The notes: generated from the letters alone by a model not told the origin. Counted from the stretch's first letter, positions 1 to 10,069 are shown. The stretch is DNA of 54,068 nt from an uncultured Aureispira sp. (GCA_905480485.1 CAJQQM010000005.1:1-54068); one strand, 5' to 3'. Numbers and translations are program-made.

Positions 1-1
1 T

Positions 2-451
2 TTCTGGTTTTGTGTGCATTGTCTAACGACTAGTCAAGCTCAAAATAAATTTTATTTGGTGCGGCCTAAAGCCTCATTACGCTACGGATTTGCCGCGCTC
101 GACAACAAAGGTTTAGAAACTGCATTCCGCCAAAATCAGGCAGTCCAAAAGATTGCCTTACTAAGTAAACTATGGCCGGCCTACCTTGGGGCCAATCAGC
201 AATTATTACTACATATTGCAGGTCGGCTAAAGTCATGCTATCCTTTTATAGAGGCTGCTGTTGAAGCGCATATAAAACGTTTGCCCGGCCCTGATTCAAA
301 AGGACTTCCGCTAGAAACCTTAACGGACATTAAAGCCCAAATAGGTAGCGATAGTTTTGCGACCATTTTTCAACTTTTTAGTCAAAGGCTCCCAATTTAT
401 GGTTATGGAGACCTTCAAGTAAAAGCCTTGTTGAAAGAACTTTTGGACTAA
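2..451 (+). CDS. Secreted hypothetical protein, 5' end outside window
   Basis: The frame is open from the first bases of the window, and the only in-window start would be a GTG at 14, so the gene most likely begins upstream. The first residues (FWFC...TTSQAQ) look like the end of a Sec signal peptide with cleavage after SQA or AQ. The mature part is about 130 residues, mostly helical and rich in Leu, Ala and Gln. I recognise no domain. The stop is 126 bp before the large CHAT gene on the same strand, so the two could be co-transcribed. Function unknown; reality as a gene is fairly secure because of length and codon usage like its neighbours. Confidence 0.6.
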   Translation, partial: FWFCVHCLTTSQAQNKFYLVRPKASLRYGFAALDNKGLETAFRQNQAVQKIALLSKLWPAYLGANQQLLLHIAGRLKSCYPFIEAAVEAHIKRLPGPDSKGLPLETLTDIKAQIGSDSFATIFQLFSQRLPIYGYGDLQVKALLKELLD

Positions 452-577
452 CACCCTAGCCCCTACTATTCGTAAATAATCGACAAAATTGCTTCTTGAA
501 TGAATAGGCTTGGCTACTTATATGTGCAAAAAATATAAAAAAATAGTTTATATTGGGCGTACGCAAAATATTCGTCA

Positions 578-3500
578 ATGCTATCATTTTTTCACTACTC
601 GATTGGTTTATTTCTGCTTTTGTGGCTAAATTGTTGTACGCTGCTTAGGGCCCAAAATCCTGTATCTACTGAAATTGATGCCGCCGAACGAACCCTGCAG
701 CAAATATTGATTCGGTACAGCAACCAACACAAGGCCTATGCCTATGCACGATTAGACCTAAGTAAGTTGTATTATCAAGATATCAATAGTTATGAGAGTG
801 CCGATAGTTTGGCCTATCCCGCGCTACGATTTTTAGCGCTTAAATATGGTCGAAAATCTTTAGAGTATGAACAGGGTTTTCGTTCGATACCTTTTAAAAT
901 TGCAAGCTTAATAGATGCCAATCTCGACCTAGAACCCTACAGAAAACAACCCCTGAAAGGTAGCCCTTCTCATGCACAAAAGTTGCTGAAATTGAGTAAG
1001 GCCTATCAAGAAAATATCGACAACAAGGCCTATTTTAATTGTTTCAAGGCTTTTAAACTTTTAGAAAAATCCCCCTATGACAGTGTCGCTTCGATCTATA
1101 ACTATGCCTACCAATCCATTAACCCTGTTGTGCTTAATTTAGTAGAACAACAAATACGTTTAGATGCAGCGCAAACAAATAGATGGAATGCTCTTGAATT
1201 AGCGAATCAATTTTTGATTGTAGCGCGCCTTCAACTAGCGTATCAAAACAACCCCTTGGTCTTTTCGGATGTCAAAATCAGTTATCGTAATTTTAAAAAA
1301 GCACTTGTACTGTACGATAGTACAGTTGGTAAAGAATCTTTGCAATATCAAGCTGCCTTTTATTTGATGCGAGAAGAAATGCAAAGCTTTTATCCTGCAG
1401 AAACAGCATTTTGGCAACAATTGACACCGCATCAAAAACCAAGTAACGCTTTTGTTGAGCATCTTTCGGAGTTCCTGAAAAAACTCGATAGGGTTTATTT
1501 TGTTGACTATGACAATGAGTATGTTTTTGAACAGGTTTTTAGGTATTTAGAAACCTATCATGGTGGTGCGAAAAATCGTTTGTATCAAAGGCTGCAAAAA
1601 ATGCATCTGTCTTGGAATTTTGATCATCAAGAAACTCAAATCGCCCTTTTACAACAAAAAATTGATTTAGCTTTTTTGAAACATGGTACAGCGTCTAGGT
1701 ATTATTGGTTGGCTAAAATCGAGCTATTAAATTATCAAATGGAATCGACCGACCCTGTCGTTATGATGCATCAATTTCGACAAGCTTTTAAACAAATCAG
1801 CCAATTATACGAAGAAAAAAAACTAAAAAAGCCCATTGCTAGCTGGCTAAAATTAGTGGCTGCACCCTGGAACAAAATTTTGGTAAATGAACGTAAACTT
1901 CAAGCGGTCAATGAACAAGGATTCCCCGAAAGCTTCACAGAACAATTATTTAGAAGTGGTTGGTTTTATTTAGCACAAAATTTACTCGAATCGAGGGGTA
2001 TAGAATTGTACAAAAAAGCCTTAGCAAGATTGACTCCAAATGACAGTAACAAAGCTATGTTTTGGTTGCAGCAATATCTAAATAAGCAACCTTATGATGC
2101 CATTAAAGCCTTAGGGACAACGCTTATAGGCCCTTTTAGTGCGCTTCAAATTGATCAAATGCTAGCCAATCCAATGTCGCAGATTGACAGTCTGTATGGT
2201 CAGCAAAGTGTGCCCTATGCCATCGCTCAAGAACTGTTAGCAGACGCTCATTACAAACATGCTCGTGGAAATAGTCAAAAAGCCCTGTTGTTGTACCAAT
2301 CGGCCCTCTCTAGCTACCTAGCTAAAACCGGATTTTTGGGTCATTACAGGCGGTTATTAAATAAAATATGTTTGAATATAACAAAGCAACAACGATGGTC
2401 GAATACTGACAGTCGCTATTTTTTTGAAGCACATTTAAATACCTTGATTCGTCAAAAAAAATCAAAAGCTTTGATGGCTCCCTATTTGAAAAAGTATGCA
2501 GATTGGTTGTACCAATCGAAGCAACTAATTGATGCCGAAAGAAGATACCGAGCTTATTTAGAAATAGAAACTAAACAACAAGAGGAAAACAGCCAAATAA
2601 AAATTGATTTCCGAGTTGCTGATATATTATTAAAAACCAATCGTTTAGAAGCCTCTAAAAAAAGATTAGAAAATTGCTTGTTCCTTGCTCAACAACAAGG
2701 AGAAGCGCAGTTGCAGTATTTATGCATGAATGGATTGGGCCAATACTATTGGAAAACAGAACAAGTTGTTCAAGCCTTAGAATGGTACCATAAAGCCCTT
2801 GAAAAATTAGAAAAAATTAAAATATCTCTAGGGCCCGGCAGCGATTCTTTGCAACAAAAAATCGCGATTTGGCAATTGCAAAGCTTGCAATTAATGGGAC
2901 AGTTGTTTTTGGAAAATCCAGCTTCTTTTCAATGCGAAAAACACTATCAATCAATTCGTTCATTTTTGGAAGAAAATCCACATTTAGCGCAAAAAGATTT
3001 CCCTTTACTCAATCTAGATTTTGCTTTTTTAGCCTATCAACAACTACAATTTGAAAAATCATTTCGGTATAGCCGTTTGGCCATTAAAAACCTAAAAAAC
3101 AAACCTTTAGAACTTGCAAAAGCGTATCAATCCTTGGCTAAACGTTACCTTGAAATAGGAAATGACTCTATGGCAGGCATCGAATACCGTAAGATGATAC
3201 AAACAGACATGAAAGAGCTTGAAAATAATTATAAGAATTTGTCCGAGCAAGAGCGCTTTTTATACTTTGAACCTATAGCCAAAAGAATCAATCAATATTA
3301 TAATTTTGTAGTTAATCATCCGGACCCTGAACAATTAATTGAAGTATTTAACCTTCATATAAAAACCAAAGGATTGGCATTAGAAACCACAACAAATGTT
3401 CAGGAACTTTGCAAAAGCACCTTCAATGAACGCCTCAAAAAAGACTGCGATGCTTGGTCTTCTATGCGAAAAAAATGGTCAAAATCTATTGACTTGGACC

Positions 3501-4867
3501 TTTCGTCCCAAGCTTTACTTCGCTTGAATTTACGGCAATTAGAACGCCGAATTGTCCAATATTCGACAGACATACAAAACACCTTCGACAGTCCCTCCGA
3601 ATTGGTTGATTTTAAACGATTAAAAAAGCAAATCACTCAGAAATATAGCCGTACCAGAACCGCTTTAGTCGACTTTATTCTTGTCGAGCCGCAAGCCCCT
3701 AATTTGCTGGAAAAAACAGCTTTTTATTATGCACTTATGTTGCATCCTGACAGCATACATCCGATTCTAATACCCCTTACATCAGAAGAAGCACTGCTAG
3801 AGGTTTTGAATACTGATATCCGGCAAAACAACTTAAATTACATAACCGATAATCTAGAAAGTAATTATCTACATGACCTAGTTTGGGCGCCCCTTAGACC
3901 TTATTTAGATAGTATTGAACAGCTGTTTATCTGCCCAAGTGGTCAACTTAACAAAATTGCCTTTAAAACCCTAAAACTAGATACCTGGTCGACAAGTCGA
4001 GTCATGGATTTTTGGACCATCCGATATGTAAGTTCATTGCAAGATTTGGTTGTTGAACATTCCCCACAACAAAACACAGACCCGGAATTGATCGCATTGG
4101 TAGGAGGTGTACAATTTGACGCTATCGGTAGTCCTCGCACGAAAACATCTAGGTATTTTAGGGGAAATAATGTTTTTAAACCCCTTCCGGGAAGCTTTAA
4201 AGAAGTAAAAGAAATTGGTAAACTGTTTGTAAAATACAAGGGTATCCCTTTACTCCTTAGTGGTCAGAATGCTACTGAAGAACGGTTTTATGATTTAATC
4301 GACCAAGGCCCAAGTATTTTACATCTTGCTTCTCACGGTTTCTTTTACGAAAATGAAAGCAAACAGACTATATCTTTATCGGCAGACGATGTTTCTTTTA
4401 GATCAAAATATGAACTAAAATTAGCCCAAGTCAAAGATCCTTTGTTGCGTTCAGGAATTGCCTTGGCAGGTATCAACAGAATCTGGCAAGGGGCATCTGA
4501 AATCGAAGGCTTAGAAAATGGAATACTCACGGCATTAGAAGTAGCCAACTTAGATCTATTTTATACAAAACTTGTTGTGCTGTCGGCTTGCGAAACAGGC
4601 AAAGGAGATATTGATAATAACGAAGGTATTCTGGGCCTAAAACGTGCCTTTAAAAGTGCGGGTGCCCAACAGTTGTTACTAAGCTTATGGAAAGTTCCGG
4701 ACGAACAAACTCAATTATTAATGCTGTACTTTTATGAAGCTTATCTAAATAAAAAATCGGCATATCAAGCCCTAGAAATTGCACAAACACGATTGAGAAA
4801 AATCTACAGCAACCCCTACTATTGGGCTGCATTTCAATTAAATGAATCTGTTTTTTACACACATTAA
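578..4867 (+). CDS. Exported TPR-repeat protein with C-terminal CHAT (caspase-fold) domain
   Basis: A 1429-residue protein starting with a clear signal peptide (hydrophobic SIGLFLLLWLNCC core, then LRAQ). The middle (about residues 120-950) is helical with TPR-like units, for example near 590-615, 700-780 and 870-930. The last ~330 residues form a CHAT domain (caspase HetF associated with TPRs): the catalytic His lies in LHLASHGFF (His1253) and the catalytic Cys in LSACETG (Cys1338), so the dyad is intact. CHAT proteins are caspase-like proteases, often activated through their TPR part. The signal peptide puts this one outside the cytoplasm, unlike the CHAT proteases of CRISPR or gasdermin systems. 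Its stop codon directly abuts the next start (TAA then ATG), which argues for translational coupling with the next gene. The substrate is unknown. Confidence 0.85.
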   Translation: MLSFFHYSIGLFLLLWLNCCTLLRAQNPVSTEIDAAERTLQQILIRYSNQHKAYAYARLDLSKLYYQDINSYESADSLAYPALRFLALKYGRKSLEYEQGFRSIPFKIASLIDANLDLEPYRKQPLKGSPSHAQKLLKLSKAYQENIDNKAYFNCFKAFKLLEKSPYDSVASIYNYAYQSINPVVLNLVEQQIRLDAAQTNRWNALELANQFLIVARLQLAYQNNPLVFSDVKISYRNFKKALVLYDSTVGKESLQYQAAFYLMREEMQSFYPAETAFWQQLTPHQKPSNAFVEHLSEFLKKLDRVYFVDYDNEYVFEQVFRYLETYHGGAKNRLYQRLQKMHLSWNFDHQETQIALLQQKIDLAFLKHGTASRYYWLAKIELLNYQMESTDPVVMMHQFRQAFKQISQLYEEKKLKKPIASWLKLVAAPWNKILVNERKLQAVNEQGFPESFTEQLFRSGWFYLAQNLLESRGIELYKKALARLTPNDSNKAMFWLQQYLNKQPYDAIKALGTTLIGPFSALQIDQMLANPMSQIDSLYGQQSVPYAIAQELLADAHYKHARGNSQKALLLYQSALSSYLAKTGFLGHYRRLLNKICLNITKQQRWSNTDSRYFFEAHLNTLIRQKKSKALMAPYLKKYADWLYQSKQLIDAERRYRAYLEIETKQQEENSQIKIDFRVADILLKTNRLEASKKRLENCLFLAQQQGEAQLQYLCMNGLGQYYWKTEQVVQALEWYHKALEKLEKIKISLGPGSDSLQQKIAIWQLQSLQLMGQLFLENPASFQCEKHYQSIRSFLEENPHLAQKDFPLLNLDFAFLAYQQLQFEKSFRYSRLAIKNLKNKPLELAKAYQSLAKRYLEIGNDSMAGIEYRKMIQTDMKELENNYKNLSEQERFLYFEPIAKRINQYYNFVVNHPDPEQLIEVFNLHIKTKGLALETTTNVQELCKSTFNERLKKDCDAWSSMRKKWSKSIDLDLSSQALLRLNLRQLERRIVQYSTDIQNTFDSPSELVDFKRLKKQITQKYSRTRTALVDFILVEPQAPNLLEKTAFYYALMLHPDSIHPILIPLTSEEALLEVLNTDIRQNNLNYITDNLESNYLHDLVWAPLRPYLDSIEQLFICPSGQLNKIAFKTLKLDTWSTSRVMDFWTIRYVSSLQDLVVEHSPQQNTDPELIALVGGVQFDAIGSPRTKTSRYFRGNNVFKPLPGSFKEVKEIGKLFVKYKGIPLLLSGQNATEERFYDLIDQGPSILHLASHGFFYENESKQTISLSADDVSFRSKYELKLAQVKDPLLRSGIALAGINRIWQGASEIEGLENGILTALEVANLDLFYTKLVVLSACETGKGDIDNNEGILGLKRAFKSAGAQQLLLSLWKVPDEQTQLLMLYFYEAYLNKKSAYQALEIAQTRLRKIYSNPYYWAAFQLNESVFYTH

Positions 4868-6898
4868 ATGCTAAAAATGTCAAAATTTTATTCTTCCTTA
4901 TCTGCCACCTTCATACTCTGGTTAATTTTTAGTGCTAGCCTGCAAGCTCAGGCGATACATGATGCCCTTGAGTTGAGTGCATTTGTCTCGGATAGCTTGA
5001 TGCTTAGCGACGAAAAAAACACAGATAAACTCTATCAGTTATTATCTAAACACTGTGATAGTCTTGCTAAGGAACCTTCGAAGACTTCGATCATCAATGC
5101 TTATAAAAGTAATCCTTTTATAGCTCCGATGCTCAGCGATAATTTGGGTGGTGTAAATACGATTGACAGAACGGCTGCAAGCCGTTCTACGGCATCCCTA
5201 TTACAATCTAGTTCCGGCCTGAGTATCCCAAATGCTACCCTATTAATGGGCTTGACCGACTTTTTGGTAAAGCGTACCAAACAAGAACTCTCTATTGCCT
5301 TTTTTAAAGACTTTCAGACGGCAATTAAAAACGCCCAAGAATTGCAACTATTATTTCCAGCAACAAGCAAAGTCCTCGGAAATATTGGTGAAGACATTTA
5401 TCAATTCAAAGCTTTCTGGGAAGTACTTCGCGCGAGTTTCCTAAAAGATTTGCAATCGATGATGTCTAATCTTGACCGATATATTCAGGCATCTACGTTG
5501 ATTAAAAATCCAACAGTAAAGCATTTAATGCGTGACTTTTTTAAAGTCACAGATATGTTTTACGACAAAAAAACACCGGTTCATATCATTGATTATTTGG
5601 CAAATGATGCATATTTACACCACAATACGCCTCAAACTGACAGCAGTTCTAAACCAATAAGTCTATCGAGTGCCCTCCAGCTTTTGGGAATTATTTCTGG
5701 TTCTGTTCAAACAAAAGAAAAGAATGGATATTGGGTACACCCTAGTTTTTTTGACCAAATAATTAGAAACCCTATAACCATTAATCTATACCTAGGTTTG
5801 GTATACCAACAAGGAAAAAATACCAAAATTGGTCAAAAGACACTGGCGCAACATCTAGAAAGGTGGACCAGCAAAGAGCAAATACAAAATAAAAAACGTT
5901 TGGTTCTGCTGATCAAAACCTTTTTGGACAAAGCCCATGTATTAGTCCGACTGTCCGAATCCATTCGAAGCAAACAGATTGAACAAAGAAGAAATAAAAA
6001 CAAAGAAATCACTGCCGCAGAAAAAGAAGCCGTGTTTGATGATTATTTTCAATTTACTCAAGGCGTTGGCGACTTAATTTTGTATGCATACGATTTTAGT
6101 ACCTTGTTTGGCAACAAGGATTCTCTATCAGATTCGTCTATCTATCATTATTTAAGCATTATCAATGATATTAATACTATTGCACTTAACATACACAAAA
6201 AGCAGTATGTTAATGCCCTTATGAACACTCTTTTTTGCTTAGAAAAACTATTCCCCTCTAATGAATTTGATTGTAAACGCAAACAAATTTTAAAATTTGG
6301 CACCTTTATGGCAACCGCTGTAAAAGCCCAAAATGCCGAAGAGGTATCGGATGTTATTGCCGCTTTTGCTTTGCCTCCTGGCAGTGCAGCTATCAAAAAA
6401 TACGCTCGCTTTAGTATTGCCCTTAATGCCTACGTGGGATTGTCGGCAGGACAAGAACATTTAGAAGGATTGGGTGCAAAACCTTTTTATGCAGTAAGTA
6501 CTCCTATTGGATTTAGTTTTAGTTGGGGATTTGAAAAGTACGGCGCAATCAGTCTTTTGGCGTCTTTTATTGATATTGGGGCGCTTACTGCTTATCGTTT
6601 TGAGGATAGTAATGCTAAAGAATTACCGGATTTAAAATTTGAAAATGTTTTGGCACCTGGCGCTTATTTGGTCTATGACATCCCTAAATATCCTATTTCA
6701 TTGGGCCTAGGAGCGCAATTAGGCCCTAATTTGAGGTCAGTAAGCAATGGAAATTTAGGTATTAGTCAAACAAAAGGGTGGCGATGGGGCGCATTTATTG
6801 CGGTTGATATCCCTATGGTAAGTATTTATAATAGCAACAAGAAGTACCGTGTCTGCAAGCCCTGTAAACAAAAAGCAAAAAAAGTTAAAAAAAATTGA
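4868..6898 (+). CDS. Secreted hypothetical protein coupled to the CHAT gene
   Basis: This 676-residue protein begins at the base after the CHAT stop (ATG at 4868, or the second ATG at 4877, which gives the neater signal peptide MSKFYSSLSATFILWLIFSA...LQAQA). Residues ~30-500 are predominantly helical, with many Lys/Gln-rich segments. The last ~170 residues change character: glycine and aromatic alternation (GLSAGQEHLEG, FSFSWGFEKYG, SLGLGAQLGPN, RWGAFIAVDIP) suggests beta strands, possibly an outer-membrane barrel or beta-sandwich. The protein ends in a short basic Lys-rich tail. No family is recognised. The zero-gap arrangement makes it the likely partner or target of the CHAT protease, but that is inference from position only. 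Confidence 0.75.
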   Translation: MLKMSKFYSSLSATFILWLIFSASLQAQAIHDALELSAFVSDSLMLSDEKNTDKLYQLLSKHCDSLAKEPSKTSIINAYKSNPFIAPMLSDNLGGVNTIDRTAASRSTASLLQSSSGLSIPNATLLMGLTDFLVKRTKQELSIAFFKDFQTAIKNAQELQLLFPATSKVLGNIGEDIYQFKAFWEVLRASFLKDLQSMMSNLDRYIQASTLIKNPTVKHLMRDFFKVTDMFYDKKTPVHIIDYLANDAYLHHNTPQTDSSSKPISLSSALQLLGIISGSVQTKEKNGYWVHPSFFDQIIRNPITINLYLGLVYQQGKNTKIGQKTLAQHLERWTSKEQIQNKKRLVLLIKTFLDKAHVLVRLSESIRSKQIEQRRNKNKEITAAEKEAVFDDYFQFTQGVGDLILYAYDFSTLFGNKDSLSDSSIYHYLSIINDINTIALNIHKKQYVNALMNTLFCLEKLFPSNEFDCKRKQILKFGTFMATAVKAQNAEEVSDVIAAFALPPGSAAIKKYARFSIALNAYVGLSAGQEHLEGLGAKPFYAVSTPIGFSFSWGFEKYGAISLLASFIDIGALTAYRFEDSNAKELPDLKFENVLAPGAYLVYDIPKYPISLGLGAQLGPNLRSVSNGNLGISQTKGWRWGAFIAVDIPMVSIYNSNKKYRVCKPCKQKAKKVKKN

Positions 6899-6976
6899 TT
6901 TTGTATTAAACCTTTATACTTAAGGCGGGTCAAAAAAACATCGAACCGAAATTTTTGATCATTTAATACTATAATC

Positions 6977-7366
6977 ATGAAAAATATAATTGGATTAGTT
7001 GGATTAATTTGCTGCCTAAGTTTCTGTAATACAAATTCTGTTGCAGCTCAAGTTATTGTTAAGGTACGTCCTGCAGCACCGGCTGTTGTTGTCACAAAAC
7101 CAATTAAAGCAAGAAGGGGCTACACTTGGGTCCCTGGACATTGGCATTACTCGCATCGTATTTCTAACTATGTTTGGAAAAAAGGACATTGGCAAAGAAA
7201 CCGTACAGGACATCATTATGTTGCAGGTAGATGGATAAGCTGTGCAGGAGGACATAAGTGGGTGGCCGGATCTTGGAGGCCTGTACAGCTTAGAACAGTC
7301 AGAAAGCCTGTAAAAAGAACAGTTGTTGTACATACTAAACCTCGTAGAGTTCGTATTAGACGATAA
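6977..7366 (+). CDS. Secreted WxxGxW-repeat protein
   Basis: A 129-residue secreted protein with a signal peptide (MKNIIGLVGLICCLSFC, processed near VAAQ). The mature part carries four copies of an aromatic motif [WY]xxG[HRS]W: WVPGHW, WKKGHW, YVAGRW and WVAGSW. This is the pattern of the WXXGXW (YXWQ-type) repeat family found in small periplasmic or surface proteins of many Gram-negatives. The C-terminus is very basic (VRKPVKRTVVV, KPRRVRIRR), so it could bind an anionic envelope polymer; that is inference. It lies 78 bp after the CHAT partner gene and is followed by a strong hairpin terminator, so it may close that transcription unit. Confidence 0.8.
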   Translation: MKNIIGLVGLICCLSFCNTNSVAAQVIVKVRPAAPAVVVTKPIKARRGYTWVPGHWHYSHRISNYVWKKGHWQRNRTGHHYVAGRWISCAGGHKWVAGSWRPVQLRTVRKPVKRTVVVHTKPRRVRIRR

Positions 7367-7392
7367 ATACGGTCTGTAACTGTGTCAAATAG

Positions 7393-7425
7393 AAAAAAAG
7401 GCTGCTCCTTAGAGCAGCCTTTTTT
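7393..7425 (+). terminator. Rho-independent terminator (bidirectional)
   Basis: A perfect 8-bp GC-rich stem (GGCTGCTC / GAGCAGCC) with loop CTTA is flanked by an A-run on the left and a T-run on the right. It ends the rightward WxxGxW unit. Because of the symmetric A/T flanks it can also act on leftward transcripts arriving from the gene ending at 7597. Confidence 0.9.
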
Positions 7426-7596
7426 ATGCTTAAAAATGTAGCCATAATAGACTATTTATAGAGTAAAAGGGTAACTTTTGTACATTTCTAAAATTGTTTT
7501 CTTTTCCAGACCGAAAATATACTGCCGAGGGCTTAGTCGTATTTTGGTATTCAAACCAAACTAGGATACAGACCAACCCTTTTATCCAAAACACGG

Positions 7597-9075
7597 TTAC
7601 ATGTTGAGTAATGTTCTTAAATTGTCAGCATTAATTAATTTTTTTTCCTGGGCCCGCAATTCAAAATGTACTTTGGCATCAGAACCTGCATCTTGAAGTG
7701 CTTTAAAATCAAGTTGCCGATAGGCTTCTGCATCATAAATAGCAATTGATTGGTCTATGCCCACACTTACAAAACGCATAGCATCATCGGGCAGCAAAAC
7801 TACTTTGTCCCATTCACTTTTGGGATATTTAATGATTGTTTTGTTGTCTTTAGGGAAACAAAAAACAAGGTCGACTGCTGCTGCATCTGTTTTTTCGAAG
7901 GTCGCTAGAACTTCTATTTTTTCACCTTCGTCCATCAACTTGTCATAATTATAAATCCCAAAACCTTGTATCTCAAAAGATCGAATAACGGCAGCTTCTT
8001 GTTCCATTCGTTTTTGGGCGGCTTCTATTTGTTGTCTGACTCGTTCTTCTTTTACAGCAATTTCTTGCAGTACCGTTGCAAAATTATTTTTCCACTTTTG
8101 AGCACTGTATTCAAAAATATACTTTAAGGGCGCAACAACTTTTACAGAAGTTACATACTTTTCCCCCTGTGACTTGGTCAAGTGAAGCAGGTAGTGATTG
8201 CTTGATTTTTTTTCTAATTTAAGCGCATCGTCTTTGCCAATTTTTTTCATCCAAGCAGGTGTTTTTTTGTTAGCATACATCCATATTATCATACCTGCAG
8301 GAAGCTGCCTACCCTCGTAGTCTATCATTTCATAAACTTCCCGTCCAATTAATTGAATCTGATAATTGTCTAATCTTTTCAGTAGTTTTTCATCCTTACG
8401 ATTTGCTTGCAGTTTTGTCCAGTCGTTGTTGTATTTAATATCTAATGCCGAATCAAAACCAAAAATAAAATACGGTGGTTGTTTCTTTTTTAATTGTCGA
8501 TTGAGTTGACGTATCTGTTGTTTGATTTTACTTTTATTTTGGTTTATTGTCGGCGCAACGTAATTGACAAATTGCCAGCCTTCGGTACTGTCTAATCTAA
8601 AAAAATTATACTCTAGGCCTACTTCCGTAGAAGCAAATTCTACAAGCACCCCACTACCTTCTTTGAGGAATACCTGCTGTCCGTTTTGCTGACATTGAAT
8701 ATCAAACATACCCGCTGTTTGCATCGTATGACTGCGACCACCCTGTTCATAATTCATAGGAATTCCGGATAAAAATACCTCAACAGCATCGTGGTATTCA
8801 CGGTATTTCAAGGTAGCCTTACCCTTCAAAGGGCTACCTGCAGCATCAATTAGTGTGTTAGGATATACGGTTAATTTGGTTCCTGATGCTAAATCAAAGG
8901 TATTTATTTGCTGTGCATTTACTTCAAATTCGGAATAAGGCATCACTAATTCAGGCAAAGGAGGGCTTATTTTGACTACTTTTGAGCTGTCTTTTCGAAC
9001 ATTGGTCTTACACGAAATAATAGCCAAAGTAATGAAAAATAAAATCAATTCAAATTTCATTTTTTTCATCATCAT
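7597..9075 (-). CDS. Predicted lipoprotein, unknown function
   Basis: A 492-residue protein with three consecutive Met codons at the start and a lipoprotein signal: a hydrophobic stretch ending in LAIISCKT, with Cys22 the likely lipidated residue. The first third is beta-rich and contains a segment GTKLTVYPNTLIDAAGSPLK, which resembles a ZU5-like or DUF-type beta domain seen in Bacteroidota surface lipoproteins (VYPN...G.P..G....K pattern). A basic, helical stretch near 185-205 and a coiled-coil-like helix near 345-370 (REEVRQQIEAAQKRMEQE-like, rich in Glu/Gln/Arg) follow. No catalytic motif is visible. It runs in the same direction as the upstream transglycosylase-like gene with a 38-bp gap, so the two may share a transcript. 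Confidence 0.75.
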   Translation of the reverse strand: MMMKKMKFELILFFITLAIISCKTNVRKDSSKVVKISPPLPELVMPYSEFEVNAQQINTFDLASGTKLTVYPNTLIDAAGSPLKGKATLKYREYHDAVEVFLSGIPMNYEQGGRSHTMQTAGMFDIQCQQNGQQVFLKEGSGVLVEFASTEVGLEYNFFRLDSTEGWQFVNYVAPTINQNKSKIKQQIRQLNRQLKKKQPPYFIFGFDSALDIKYNNDWTKLQANRKDEKLLKRLDNYQIQLIGREVYEMIDYEGRQLPAGMIIWMYANKKTPAWMKKIGKDDALKLEKKSSNHYLLHLTKSQGEKYVTSVKVVAPLKYIFEYSAQKWKNNFATVLQEIAVKEERVRQQIEAAQKRMEQEAAVIRSFEIQGFGIYNYDKLMDEGEKIEVLATFEKTDAAAVDLVFCFPKDNKTIIKYPKSEWDKVVLLPDDAMRFVSVGIDQSIAIYDAEAYRQLDFKALQDAGSDAKVHFELRAQEKKLINADNLRTLLNM

Positions 9076-9113
9076 TTAAGATTTTTAGGCATGAATAAAT
9101 AACATACAAATTT

Positions 9114-9806
9114 TTAAAGGCCTGATTTTGTGCGATAAAAATAACAGGAAATATTCGTATAACAATATTGATTATTCGACGGATAATTAGCCCCATAAGG
9201 GAAGCAGGCAACCGTTGATTGTTGCATCAGCTGACGGTAGCTGTTCTTTAATCCTATATTATAAGCTGCAGCAATACAACGAACTCTATCTGAGGGACTA
9301 GCGTTGAGCAGTTCTTTTGCATATTTTTTATGGGCAATCTTATAAAAACAACATAAATAATCGAGTTGCCAGTTCAACTCTTTCAATCGACGGATGCGTT
9401 CTGTTCGTATATTTTGGATAGAGGTATCGGAATATTGTATGAGTGGGGCAAATATTAGCTGCCATTGACTATCCTGCCGTACTACAGACTCTAGCCTCTC
9501 TACAAAAGAGGGTTTCATTTGAAAATGGCCTATCGAAAAATCAACCACTGCTACCCCTTGATTGGTATAGGTATATTCTAACGCCTTTGTTTCCAGATAA
9601 TCTTTAAAAGTTGAATATCGAATCAGTTCTGGAAATACAATAGCCTTAAGTTCTGCTGCAGGCAAGTGATAATGTAAAGCTTTGGAATCAAATAGGTTTT
9701 TATGCTTGCTGACAAACTGAAGTGCTTTTTGATAGTCTGCACCAAAAACCGCTGTATAATTTACAGAATCAAGGGCTAGACAGCAATATAAAATCAAACA
9801 CAGCAT
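9114..9806 (-). CDS. Lytic-transglycosylase-like (lysozyme-fold) secreted protein
   Basis: A 230-residue protein with a short hydrophobic N-terminus (MLCLILYCCLALDS) that may act as a signal peptide. Three segments match the order of motifs in SLT/lysozyme-fold muramidases: FPELIRYSTF (a candidate catalytic Glu followed by a Ser), then SIGHFQMKPSF (equivalent to the SxGLMQxxP motif), then AAAYNIGL (equivalent to AYNAG). I therefore read it as a divergent peptidoglycan-cleaving enzyme of the envelope. The spacing between the first two motifs is longer than in standard Slt, and the C-terminus has four Cys residues (ACFPYG, QYCYTNISCYFY). A structural prediction would decide between a true enzyme and a relative that has lost activity. 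Confidence 0.6.
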   Translation of the reverse strand: MLCLILYCCLALDSVNYTAVFGADYQKALQFVSKHKNLFDSKALHYHLPAAELKAIVFPELIRYSTFKDYLETKALEYTYTNQGVAVVDFSIGHFQMKPSFVERLESVVRQDSQWQLIFAPLIQYSDTSIQNIRTERIRRLKELNWQLDYLCCFYKIAHKKYAKELLNASPSDRVRCIAAAYNIGLKNSYRQLMQQSTVACFPYGANYPSNNQYCYTNISCYFYRTKSGL

Positions 9807-10069
9807 AGGACTTTATTTTTCAAACGCAATTATTTATAATTTATTACTTTTATCGAATCAAAAATTTAACCTTATAAAACGGCTTTAATTCGCACATTAA
9901 CTACTTCAAAACAAGCGAATAGTAGAAAAGAATATATTTTGCAACTTTTTTTTAGTAGATATTGTATATTGTATGCAGCATATTGAGCCCTAAGACAGCA
10001 GGCTTATCATCCAAAAAAATCAAGGTGAAAAATAATAAATTATTTAAAGCAGCAAAATTTATCAAAAAA

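Noticed and set aside
3943-4239. Antisense open frames inside the CHAT gene, smc, the giant ATPase and other long genes
   Set aside because: They are the mirror of strongly coding sequence in other frames, with no promoter or family signal of their own.
9962-10069. N-terminal extension of the DUF697 gene from a TTG start
   Set aside because: The 36 extra residues are low-complexity and basic, while the ATG at 10070 begins a normal-looking protein.
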